Made by a program: the position numbers and the translations under genes. Under the pieces are notes generated by a model that made no database searches, was not told the origin of the DNA, and was given only the letters and a program-made list of their open reading frames with translations. A stretch of DNA of 64,000 nt from Andrena cerasifolii (lineage: Eukaryota > Arthropoda > Insecta > Hymenoptera > Andrenidae). The DNA lies in NCBI RefSeq assembly GCF_050908995.1, contig NC_135118.1, positions 1,302,001 to 1,366,000 of the forward strand. The letters run 5' to 3'. Shown here one piece after another: positions 44,177-53,951 of the stretch; positions within the stretch are counted from its first letter, which is position 1, and each line of letters begins with the position of its first letter.

Positions 44177-44868
44177 TTATAAAAATATACAGAAGTCGCT
44201 AAACTTGGTCAAAAATTTAAAACTTTGACTTCGCTTGGCCCCGGTCAAATGTTGACCGATTTCAGAAAAAAAACGTTGCCTCCTGGCTTCATTCAAAAAT
44301 AGACTCAAAAGAACACTGTCCCAATCAATGTAACTTAAATAATTGATGATACTATCAAAATCAGCTCTATAAACATTTTTCCTGTATATATATATTTTGG
44401 AGAGGATGAGGGCGGGATGATATTGGTCACAAGGCAAGATTATATCTGATTTGATTACATTGAGACAGATTGAGTATGTTAAACGAGTCACATACGATAC
44501 TAGCTGATGCAGAGTCAAAACCGGTATTATTAATCGAATAATTCAATACACCTGCCGCGTCGGAAGATCAGAGCATAAGAGGTACGAGATAAATTCTAAT
44601 CACCCATTAGGATAATATTTGAGTGTCAAAAATTCAACGGCATTTCTTTAATGGCGCGACACTGATCTAAATATAAATCTGGATCCGAGGCAGGCGGTAT
44701 GTAAACAGCACCAATAATGTTACAATGAAACCCAAATCGGGTCTCTACAAGAACTTGTTCAACAGAATTAACGATCGATCCAATTACGCGACTGAAATAG
44801 GATTTTCTTATTGCAATTAAAACTCCACCTCCTCTACTGAATTCGCTGGTACAACCATTTCTGTACAT
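44177..44868 (-). pseudogene. LINE ORF2, endonuclease part, broken
   Basis: Minus-strand frames give FSRGGGVLIAIRKSYFSRVI with EQVLVETRF and GAVYIPP (44868-44626), the core of an AP-like endonuclease, and then CDQYHPALILSKIYIYRKN and ADFDSIINYLSYIDWDSVL (44518-44250), the segment before the RT. Stops and frameshifts separate them. RT is absent here; compare the RT fragment at 15086-16384. Confidence 0.8.
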
Positions 44869-44967
44869 TCTCTATATGTCATAGTCGAGAAAACCCACTT
44901 CTGCATCTGAAATTGAGTCCCAAAGCCACATTTCTACAAGAATGATAACGTCGTATGTAACAGATAG

Positions 44968-45890
44968 TTAAGCAATAGCATTACGCAAATCACATAACTT
45001 AAACCTAAGACCACGCACAATCTGATAGTATACCAAAGGGGTATTAATCAGTTTTTTGTGTAGCCCTGGCGAAAGATTCACCTCTACTATCTTAGGTACA
45101 CCATTAACATAACGAATAGTTTTGTTCGTAACACCAGATTTATCTAGAGCTCTTAAGCTCGTCTTCAGATCCCCCAGGTACTTCCGTTGTATGGGCGTAG
45201 GAACCAGACCAGAGTACTTCCTTTTATTTTTTAGTACATTTAGTACATCTTGAGATGACGCTAAGGTGGCACGGACCGGTCTCGGACGATCATCATTCCG
45301 CTTCTTACCTACTCTGATGGTCTTGAACCCACTGAGATCCATCTGCCAGATTTGTTGAAGAATCACCTTAGCTGCTTCAAAGTCAGATGACGGGGTATCT
45401 TGTCGATGAGAGATATCCGACTCCTTCAAATTGTACAGAATAAGCTTCCGTGCTCTTCTTTCCCTATCAGATAGTTCACTGACAACATCTTCCACTGAAT
45501 AAGATGTGGGCGTAGACGCAGAATTTTGGGATATCCAATGATATTTTCCAATGCGGAGAACCTACCCGCTAACGACTCGCGGTCAGCTCTCATTTCTCGA
45601 AATTCGGTCATATGCATTTTCCTTCCTTCAGCTCGAAAATTATCTAGCTCTGAGCGCATCATCTTCCTCATCTAACACACCAATGCGTCATCCGCGAGGT
45701 CGTTTGATGGAGACGACATACGAGTCGGAAGAAGAGAGCAATCCAACAGCTGACCATTAGCGTGCGGATGACCAGTTCGATGTATGCAGCCAGGATGAGA
45801 GTTCAGTCCGCATGATCTGCACGTTACGGGTCTCACTACACGTATATTGGATACTTTGCAAATAGGATCCATGGCCAATAAATAGTCCAA
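44968..45890 (-). pseudogene. LINE ORF1 with PHD-like finger and coiled coil
   Basis: Starting at 45890, one frame reads MDYLLAMDPICKVSN followed by CRSCGLNSHPGC, a PHD-like cysteine pattern missing some ligands, and ends at 45672. A second (45671-45426) is a likely coiled coil with charged heptads. A third (45495-44968) carries ERRARKLILYNLKES and later basic residues, as in nucleic-acid-binding ORF1 proteins of CR1/jockey-like elements. Frame changes at about 45672 and 45490 show decay. ORF1 proteins chaperone LINE RNA. Confidence 0.72.
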
Positions 45891-45942
45891 AATTGGTATA
45901 GTAAGCGCATGCCAGTTAAATCGACAGCAGAACGAAACCGTT

Positions 45943-46035
45943 AAGGCCGGATCTCCTACCTGCGACTGGTCCCAGCGATTTGATCCAGCGACTGGCCCTA
46001 GGCTGAATCTCCTTACCTGCGACCAAGTCCATTGC
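45943..46035 (+). mobile_element. Fragment of the GGCCGGAT MITE family
   Basis: TTAAGGCCGGATCTCCTACC at 45943 is like the termini at 35252 and 40503. The tract has two CCT(T)ACCTGCGAC units. The opposite end was not found. Confidence 0.5.
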
Positions 46036-47973
46036 CACAGTGGGACAGAATCCCAAGAAACAAGGATACGAGTCAGAATTCAAAAGTTGTGGGAGGATTA
46101 TGTATTTTTATATATTTCCGGGAACTTCCAAGCAAATTTCTTTTTTAAAGGATTTTAATCAGCTTCAATCCTCTGTTTGTTTGTTGTATGTATGTATGCC
46201 TGTTTGTTTGGTTCAAATCTGGAAACTCAATTTTAACACACTTCTACCAATCCAATTGTCTTAAAAAATAATGCAGTCACCAATAATTTTAACCCATAAC
46301 CCCAAGTTCAATCGATTTGTAATCAGCCACTCGCGTTCTATACGAGAACGACAAAAATCCGCTGCGTTGTAGGGGTCGCTAGTCCGCATCGCGATTTCAA
46401 ATTAATCGTGGTCCAGTCATGGAGCGAAATCGGTCGACAGTTTATGTATATGGAGGTCGCGTACGAGGGAATATATGTGAATATGAACAATATGATGTAA
46501 TTAATTAATACAATTACTTAGCACTAGAGGGTTTAAGCAAATTGTTAACCTGTATATAGCAATAAAAGATATTTGTAAAGAAGTGTGAGCTGTGAAATAT
46601 AAATCCACAAACGGTAAAAACTAGAAAATAGAAATATATATATATAACAAAATTATTCGTAACGATTTTATTAAAAAATCACTAAAAACTAATAAATAAT
46701 TGTTTTCTTGTACTACAATTTCGATGGTGCTTTTTCACTTTAAATAAAATCGTGGAGCAAGTTATTTCATAACCGAATATGAAGCAATTTAAGGGGGTAG
46801 ACACGTCATGTGACCTGGCCGATTCGGCAGGTCGGTATTACAGCAGGTTTTTTGTGCACAGAAATGGTAATACCCATATACACGCGGCTGCCTGTGCACG
46901 CGAGAGGGAGCTGTTTGCTATTTCCATATTTTATTTTGAATGTGGAAAGAAATTGTCAGCTGTTGCATTGAACTTGTAAAAATTTAAACAGAAAGTCTGC
47001 TGGTACTGCAAACGTAGAAAATTCATTGTACATTTACTTGAAATGTGCTTATGCTAGAATATTCTACGATGGCAGTAAGGAATTATAAGTGAAAAGGAAA
47101 AATACACGAGGGCATGTCCCCAGAAAATGAAGTTTGTTAGGATAGACATTTTTTAATTAGCAAAATACTGAAACAGAACATGAAATACACATCCTATGCA
47201 GAAAGCAGTTATGAACAAACATATATAAAATTGTGTTTGGCGTTGAATCCAACGCGTGATTATTATGTGGTCCCTCCTCAAAGTGACAGGAAATATAACC
47301 TATGTATATGCTATATGACAATAAATGTTTAGAGGCTATTTCGTTCTATTACGCTACTTTTGTGAACTTTTCATCATCCTTTCGAAACATTATCATTACG
47401 CCACAACAGTATCTTTAGGAAATCGGGTAAAGCATATAGGTTATATTTTCTGTCACTTCAAGGACAGAAACTATGCTCCACCAGCTGACAGAAAATCTGC
47501 TGCTGCACCTTTTCTCTAGCCTGATCGGCGTCATGGAAGGGGTACCTCTTCCACCCTGCATTTGTGGTAGTTGCAACGATATTCCTGAGCCCAGTGTACA
47601 TATGTACACCCTGGTTTGATCTGCAAAAAGAAATAAATTTAATAAAAATAATTTTTGTGTTTATACCACTTGAATGTAAAAGCTGATACTCACACTTACT
47701 GAAGAAACCCTTATTATTGTGTCCTATTTCTCATAAATATTTTCGTGGAATGGCACTGACCCCTTTCGATTCCAGTTAGTTGTCATAGAACCTGTGATAA
47801 AAAGTTAGAACGAGTTGTAATCTGAATGCAGTAAAAATGTAAATGTATGTATGTTATTTACTTATCTTTATGCTTGCGGAGAAGACAGCCTTCCTTTCCT
47901 CGCTTCATACAGCACGATTTTCAATGTTGATATTGGTTGGTGGAAATATCTAAAACAAATTCATATATGAGAG
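46036..47973. other. No gene seen
   Basis: AT-rich unique-looking sequence. Frames of up to 74 codons occur but none has recognised similarity. Confidence 0.5.
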
Positions 47974-47975
47974 TA

Positions 47976-50463
47976 GGGGAAATATGGGTAAAACCGGGAC
48001 GCTAAGGATGAAAGCTCATAACTTTGACATTATTAATGTAAAAAAGAAATTGAAAGTAGGGTTCATTAGACTAAACTCTTTATTAATTAATAGTATAAAT
48101 CCATTTGATTTAAAACAATAAGAAATACAAAAAAATTATGATTTAAAATTTGGTCCGTTTTTACGGTTTTACCCCATGGCCTGGGTAAAACCGGGTACCA
48201 TACTAAAAACTGGCCCTAGCACCTATAGCAACGGAATTCGTCCAATTCTTCAGTCCCCCAACCAGTGCAGCCTTCGTGAGCCCACTTACAACAAGCTGTA
48301 CACTGCACCCACCCTTCATTCAATTTGGATGAACCATAGGATTCTTTGCAATAATTGCAAATGTCTTCGTTGCTCCTCTTATCATTGTTTCCATCACTAC
48401 TACTATCATTATCCTTCAGTCTTTTATTTAATTTTGTAGTTTTCTTTTTTTTTAGTTGTGGTCCTTTAGCAAAATTTAGTTTTAATTTTGATAACTTCCT
48501 CTTTTTCGGTTCTTTGTTATTTTCTTTGCACTCCTCAAGTTCCTGTTTATAAGGAGACGAGGTAATAATGGCGGTTTTTCCTCGACGTCTATTCGTTTGA
48601 ATTTTGCGAGTCATATGTGGGACTGGAATAATATCCGCAGGTGATACGATTAGTGTTGAAGAAGACGGTTTTGTTGGTGTAACAACTGTTGCTGCTATTA
48701 CAGATTTTTCTTTTGCAGTTGTCAGTTTAACCGTTGATGTTATTTTATTGTTGTAAGAACCAACTACTTCTTCAACCAGATCTCTGTCGGTGGTAGTAGC
48801 AGCAGCAAAATCGATATCCGAAAAGATCTCAGGATTAGTTGGACAAATTCCTGTTTTTTTAAAACCTGCCAGAGCATTTTGTACAGTTGCTGCTTTGCAG
48901 TATGCGTCTCCAAACAATTTAGATATTTGGAACTGACTTACACTGCGCCCAGGATTATTACGGAGCCACGTCGTTACCTCTTGGCTGTAATACGTATTCA
49001 AAGGACGCATGAAACTTATGTCAAACGGTTGCAATCTATGCGTGCAATGTGGTGGAAAACTAAGAATAATTACACCATTATCTCTTGCTTTTTCAATTAG
49101 AGGCAAATTTTTGGTGTGCGTTGTGTGGCCATCGAGGAGAAGTAAAACTGGGCATTTTTTTGTGGGTTTGACCGATTCAATAAAATGGTGTAACCAATCT
49201 ACGAATAAATTACTTTGAATCCATCCGCTTGGATGGCACGCCGCAACTGTTCCGGGTGGTGCACCGTCGAGCAACTCGGCTTTCATCCGAATTCGGGGAA
49301 ATATAAGAAATGGAGGGACATACATTCCTGATGCACTAAAGCAAATCACAGCTGTTGTGAGTTGCCCTCTTTCTGCTGAACTAACTATTCCCACTTGTTT
49401 TCGCCCCTTTGTAGCGATAATCTTAGAATGTTTTTTGGGCACAGTGGTGATACCCGTCTCATCGACATTAAATATTCGAGTTGGTGGGAATTTGTGGGTA
49501 TCTATTAATTGGGTTAAAAGGTTAAAAAACTTAGTAACATTAATCTTGTTAAAACCCATTGCTCTCGCTATTGACGTTGGTTCTGGGGACCGAATCGAAA
49601 GTTTAGGGTGGCGTTTCAGGAAACCATACAGCCACTCATCTCCTGCCAGTCCTTTTGCTTTATTAAAATTATGATTTATATTATTTGCTTCGGCCATTTG
49701 AAACGCAAGTCGTCGTATGTCCGTACGGGTAAGACCAAACAAACGATTTTCCATTGTCATAATATGTTGCATTATAAGATTTTCTTGCTCAGCAGAAAAA
49801 ATAGTGTGGAAACGACCTAGGCCTTTCTGAGACGCGATTTTTATATCTCCACAATTTTTTAATTTTTGTACTCGATCCTCTAGTGTAGATTGAGGCACCT
49901 CGTATCGTCGTGCTGCTAACCTATAACCCATTTTCCTATTTGTAACATCCAGAATAGCGTTCCGCATGTTTTCTTCATCCCACGACTGCCGGGTAGTGAC
50001 TCGTTTGTAATCACGGGGCATTTTGTTGAAGCCTGAAAAATAACACACATTTTGTCCAAAATCGGGTACCCGATATTACCCCGTACGGTTTTACCCCAGC
50101 ATACAATTTTGTAAATATTACGGATTATCAACAATACCATGGCTAAATACAAACAAACTGTCTTAGTTATTTACACTTTAATATGCAACAATTAACTTAA
50201 TTCACACAAGAAAGTACTTACCTGAACACTGTCAAAAGTATTGTAGGTTCTTTAAGTATCGAAAATTAGATCATAGCCTTCCAAAACACACCAGACGATA
50301 TAACCTCACTATGCACGATTGTAAGACGATCGTCTTTTGTTAATGGAACAATGCACATCGTGACAATATGTGGCTGCAACGACGCGGGAAAATTTAAGGC
50401 CATTTTAAAAATAATAGCACGTCCCGGTTTTACCCAGGTACCCGGTTTTGTCCATATTTCCCC
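47976..50463 (-). mobile_element. Complete pogo/Tigger-type transposon (2488 bp)
   Basis: The ends GGGGAAATATGG(G/A)(T/C)AAAACCGGG are inverted repeats flanked by TA on both sides (47974-47975, 50464-50465). Short GGTAAAACCGGGTACC-type motifs recur inside (48184-48199, 50064-50098, 50428-50452), like subterminal transposase-binding sites. A single transposase gene fills the interior. Confidence 0.92.
48216..50021 (-). CDS. Pogo/Tigger-type transposase with C-terminal PHD finger
   Basis: The frame is uninterrupted for 601 codons from the ATG at 50021, which gives MPRDYKRVTTRQSW, the usual start of this family; an in-frame ATG 9 codons upstream lies before a TTTTTCAG that may be an intron acceptor. 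Domains: Psq/CENP-B-like helix-turn-helix (first 60 residues), a second helix-turn-helix region to about residue 150, DDE_1 catalytic core with FNVDETGI, LLLDGHTTH and HCTHRLQPFDISFM (all three acidic sites present), a Lys/Ser-rich basic tail, and a C4HC3 PHD finger (CNYC ... CTACCKWAHEGC ... CYRC) in the last 50 residues. Tigger-like proteins with PHD tails are known in insects. With intact ends and TA duplications this copy could be active. Confidence 0.95.
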   Translation of the reverse strand: MPRDYKRVTTRQSWDEENMRNAILDVTNRKMGYRLAARRYEVPQSTLEDRVQKLKNCGDIKIASQKGLGRFHTIFSAEQENLIMQHIMTMENRLFGLTRTDIRRLAFQMAEANNINHNFNKAKGLAGDEWLYGFLKRHPKLSIRSPEPTSIARAMGFNKINVTKFFNLLTQLIDTHKFPPTRIFNVDETGITTVPKKHSKIIATKGRKQVGIVSSAERGQLTTAVICFSASGMYVPPFLIFPRIRMKAELLDGAPPGTVAACHPSGWIQSNLFVDWLHHFIESVKPTKKCPVLLLLDGHTTHTKNLPLIEKARDNGVIILSFPPHCTHRLQPFDISFMRPLNTYYSQEVTTWLRNNPGRSVSQFQISKLFGDAYCKAATVQNALAGFKKTGICPTNPEIFSDIDFAAATTTDRDLVEEVVGSYNNKITSTVKLTTAKEKSVIAATVVTPTKPSSSTLIVSPADIIPVPHMTRKIQTNRRRGKTAIITSSPYKQELEECKENNKEPKKRKLSKLKLNFAKGPQLKKKKTTKLNKRLKDNDSSSDGNNDKRSNEDICNYCKESYGSSKLNEGWVQCTACCKWAHEGCTGWGTEELDEFRCYRC

Positions 50464-50689
50464 TAACATTCATGATGATTTCCAATTAATCCAATTATTT
50501 GCATAACAAAAGTATATGTCATACTTACGCTTTTATACATGTCATTTCCAGTTGATATGAAAGAATAGCTATAGGTATTTATTATTAGAAGAGTGTGAAA
50601 AGGCCCACCACCACCCCCGTCATAGACGGTCCTATTCACTCTCCATATGTATCTTCTACATACTTTCTTCCTTACATTTTGGAACATTA

Positions 50690-51225
50690 CTTATTCGACA
50701 GCTCTTCATATGCGCTGGATGCACTCGCCGGTGCAATAGTCACTTTGAATTGCAATTGCTTATTTCACAGCTCTTCATATGTGCTGGATGCACTCGTTGG
50801 TGCATTAGTGACTTTGGATTGCAATTGCTTATTTCACAGCTCTTCATATGCGCTGGATGCACTCGCCGGTGCAATAGTCACTTTGAATTGCAATTACTAA
50901 TTCGACAGCTCTTCATATGCGCTGGATGCACTCGTCGATGCATTAATGACTTTGGATTGCAATTGCTTATTTCACAGCTCTTCATATGCGCTGGATGCAC
51001 TCGCCGGTGCAATAGTCACTTTGAATTGCAATTACTAATTCGACAGCTCTTCATATGCGCTGGATGCACTCGTCGGTGCATTAATGACTTTGGATTGCAA
51101 TTGCTTATTTCACACCTCTTCATATGCGCTGGATGCACTCGCTGGTGCATTAGTGACTTTGCATTGCAACTGATTATTTCACAGCTCTTCATATGCGCTG
51201 GATGCACTCGCCGGTGCTATCACGA
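50690..51225. repeat. 69-bp tandem array with two alternating unit types
   Basis: About 7.7 units of 69 bp share CAGCTCTTCATATGCGCTGG then ATGCACTCG. Type A has GGTGCAATAGTCACTTTGAA and type B has GGTGCATTA(G/A)TGACTTTGG. The order is A B A B A B B A(partial), so an original 138-bp dimer was amplified. 69 is a multiple of 3, so frames stay open on both strands with 23-residue repeats; I do not count these as genes without expression data. It starts 18 bp from the end of the YqaJ frame. Confidence 0.95.
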
Positions 51226-51242
51226 TGTTTTCATCCATCGTT

Positions 51243-51860
51243 TTATGTACTTTCTTGTGTACTCGTAGCTGCTCCTCCTTTTTGTGTGTACGGAGGTTCT
51301 CTAATCGGCTGTTTTCGATTGTATCTGCTATCTATAATTTCTGGCAACATGCAGTCCTCATAGAACTTGCTCAGTTTGTCTTCCATCTCTGTTGCCCAGA
51401 ATCGATCATCTCTCGTTACTGTTGTAACCTTCATTCCTTTCGGCGTCCATAAACAAAAATAGGCCCGTTGCCTTTTCGTTATGTGCAATTGTCCTTGCAC
51501 TTGATAATAGTAATGATGATTTTGATTCATTTCATTACCCTTGAAAATACGCCGTATATTACCAAGTTGCTTTATTGCTTCAGCAGGTGTTAAATCCTTG
51601 GCCGATTCAGGACACTTTACTTCGACGATTTTATCATGGTCCACGAGGCCGTCAGGAGTTGCACCTAAGTGAGGCAGAGTGTCATCGATGAAGAGGCCAC
51701 ATGGTTGAATATGGATTCCTAATTCTTCTTCCATTTGTCTCAAGGCGTTTGCCTCGTTTTCCCTTCCGTATTGGAGAGCAGACAAATTTGGAAGTTGCGG
51801 GTACATTATACTCTTCACAGTATTTGCCCGTGGTGTAGTGTTTCATAATCGGCATACCTT
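51243..51860 (-). pseudogene. YqaJ-type exonuclease domain, broken off from the Mutator ORF
   Basis: The minus-strand segment reads LTASNFGKVCRL, then a TGA in place of an expected Arg codon (near 51846), then continues LQYGRENEANALRQMEEELG, GATPDGLVDHDKIVEVKCP and YYYQVQGQLHI. PDG and E-x-K are the active-site signature of the lambda-exonuclease/YqaJ family of PD-(D/E)XK nucleases. A frameshift in an A-run at about 51880 separates it from the transposase frame, so both were probably one polypeptide. Mutator-like transposase plus YqaJ is a known arrangement in some arthropod elements. C-terminal tail is Thr/Gly-rich. Confidence 0.85.
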
Positions 51861-51877
51861 GCCGAAATTGGATGCAG

Positions 51878-53545
51878 TTAGTATTTTTTTTTTCTATAAC
51901 TAATCCACTTTTCACTATTCGCCTGATTGCGAGTTTCCTCTTCGATCTCGCATCGCATTCTTTGCCAGTCATGGAGTACTGCCGCGTGCCTTTTACATTC
52001 GGAAGAGTATACTGTCTCTTCCATATCTGGTTTTTCTGCGTTAGGGCCGTAATCCTGGTCGCACGATTGTTTTTTATTTCGGAAGGAGGATGCTTTCGCT
52101 TCTTTTTTATATTCCCTTGCTTTTTCTGCTGCACGCTTCCGACGTCCTTCCAGCTTTCTTACCATAGTTGACGGCTCTTTATCCATTGCCGTACTCAATC
52201 TGCTAAACGCCTCTTTTGTATTATATTGGACGACTGCAGCGGAGACTCTGCCCTGATACGAGCCCCCTCGTCCAAAGTTTATCCTTTTGCCTCCGATGAA
52301 TTTGGCAATGATATTATTAAAACTTTCAACAGCATTGTTATTTAAACCGTGCAGCAAACTGTCAGCTTTAGGGAAAAGTGGCTGCATCGCTTCTTCGATA
52401 CTCTGATAAATAACAGCTTCTCTCAACCTTGGTACGTAGTCCTCTCTGTTTGGATCGGAGTATTTCTTACAGAAGTATGCTAACTTCTGACACTCCTTGT
52501 GTTCACCGAAAACGTGACTCGGTACATTCCTCAAGTCTTCCTTCAAATTTCTTACTCGTTCCTCGAGTGTTATTTCTTCTTGCAACCGGTATTCTGCAGC
52601 TTTCTTTATACCAGTACGCAAGCGGAGAGCATTATTCTTTACGACAGCTCTTAGGTCTTTATCGCGGCCTTTTGTTGCGATTTCGTTTGTTTTTTTACTG
52701 AAATTGCGTAGCAGGTAATTGGTGCATTCTATTTTTCGTACCTGCACCAGGTAGTTTTTATATGGATCAGTGTCCAATATCTTTTTGTACACACTGCTAT
52801 CGCCATCAGCAACTAATGTAGTGTATATTAGGCCATGCATATCTATGCTGCAATTGAAGCCTTCGACAATAGCAACACTCTCCATGCCAGTTGAACTCTG
52901 ATTGCGGCCCCAGTTCTTGAAGCAACGATGCTCGCGCGGTTCTTCCTTCTTCGTACCTACTATTTGGCAAGTCATGCAGAATTTATTCTTCACGCTGATG
53001 TACAGCACTTTCTTCGTGTGGTATCCCACGATGGCTCCTACGCCAGAGAGAGAATTGTAATCTCCTCCGCGGTAGGACCTTTTCATCCAGCTGCCATCCG
53101 CGACAACTGGGATAAACGGTAGATTGGATTCTGCATGTACGTCGCCTCTTGATATAGCTAATTCTTTCTCCTCTTTTCCTGCATCTTGCATTTCGCGTTG
53201 TGCGGCCACTTCGAGGGCATCGATTAGGTCATTCTGACATTCCTCGTAGATCCTTTTCGTCATACAGGATACGTTCACGGCAGTCAGTATGTCCTCCAGT
53301 TGATTATATCCGCCGCCCGTCATCATTGTTGCGGAAACAGCGGCGCGGTTGATATCCATAGTGTCATCACTCTTCCGAAGACAGGATATGTGCTCTGTGT
53401 ATTTGCACATTTTGCACTCTACATAATACACATTTTCTAGTCCATTCCGTTGACATCTAATTATATCAAAATGTTCGATGCCACAGCCAATAGTGGAATG
53501 TTTTCCAAGATTTAATTTGTTCGAAAACATACGGAAAATCAACAA
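51878..53545 (-). CDS. Mutator-like (PF20700-type) transposase, main frame
   Basis: A 555-codon frame contains GGGYNQLEDILTAVNVSCM, PFIPVVADGSWMKRSYRGG (first Asp, near 53100), CMTC...C metal-site Cys residues, TTLVADGDSSVYKKI (second Asp, near 52815), HKECQKLAYFCKKY, and NNAVESFNNIIAKFIGGKRI (Glu, near 52330). This order is typical of Mutator-type DDE transposases of insects. It is followed by a basic, Arg/Lys-rich tail. The true N-terminus is in another frame (53466-53951), so the ATG at 53545 is probably internal. The gene has at least three lesions over its length and is likely inactive. Confidence 0.85.
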   Translation of the reverse strand: MLIFRMFSNKLNLGKHSTIGCGIEHFDIIRCQRNGLENVYYVECKMCKYTEHISCLRKSDDTMDINRAAVSATMMTGGGYNQLEDILTAVNVSCMTKRIYEECQNDLIDALEVAAQREMQDAGKEEKELAISRGDVHAESNLPFIPVVADGSWMKRSYRGGDYNSLSGVGAIVGYHTKKVLYISVKNKFCMTCQIVGTKKEEPREHRCFKNWGRNQSSTGMESVAIVEGFNCSIDMHGLIYTTLVADGDSSVYKKILDTDPYKNYLVQVRKIECTNYLLRNFSKKTNEIATKGRDKDLRAVVKNNALRLRTGIKKAAEYRLQEEITLEERVRNLKEDLRNVPSHVFGEHKECQKLAYFCKKYSDPNREDYVPRLREAVIYQSIEEAMQPLFPKADSLLHGLNNNAVESFNNIIAKFIGGKRINFGRGGSYQGRVSAAVVQYNTKEAFSRLSTAMDKEPSTMVRKLEGRRKRAAEKAREYKKEAKASSFRNKKQSCDQDYGPNAEKPDMEETVYSSECKRHAAVLHDWQRMRCEIEEETRNQANSEKWISYRKKKY

Positions 53546-53951
53546 AGTCTATTCCTTCTGAAATTGGATTTTCCGGCTGTTCTGGTTTTGCATTTTCTAC
53601 CACCCAGTAATCGGCATCGCTTCCAACATCTTGAGTCGTTTCTTCGTTGATGTCTCTTACGGATTGTATCTCATCGCTGACTCTGTCGAAATCTATTTCT
53701 TGCACAATTCTTTCTTCGTTCAACTCGAAATGCACATCTTCTACAATTTCTTCTTCGTCCGGATTGAAATTTATTTCTTCTATAACATCTTCTGCGTCCG
53801 TATCGAAATGTACTTCTTCTACAATTCTTTCGATAATTGGAGAATCTTCAAAATTTTCATCCGCAGCAGATGTGCTTGAATGTGTTCCGTACGAGATACC
53901 TGCTTCCGCCACGGTATCCTGAATCACCATGAGGCACGCTGTGTTCTTCAA
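53466..53951 (-). pseudogene. Acidic N-terminal region of the Mutator-like protein
   Basis: The frame from 53951 reads through four imperfect acidic repeats of about 14 residues (EEVHFDTDAED, EEINFNPDEEE, EDVHFELNEER, QEIDFDRVSDE; about 53850-53685) and then DFPYVFEQIK. A one-base shift near 53510 takes it out of the transposase frame. Within the overlap the other frame continues with STIGCGIEHFDIIRC. The repeats are unlike a known domain. Confidence 0.65.

Noticed and set aside
50595..51268. Cys-rich 23-residue repeat protein from the 69-bp array
   Set aside because: Open frames occur on both strands because the period is a multiple of 3; no start context or neighbour supports coding.
51243..51860. 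Phage or bacterial contamination suggested by a YqaJ exonuclease
   Set aside because: It continues an animal Mutator-like transposase on the same strand and sits in a typical insect transposon landscape.
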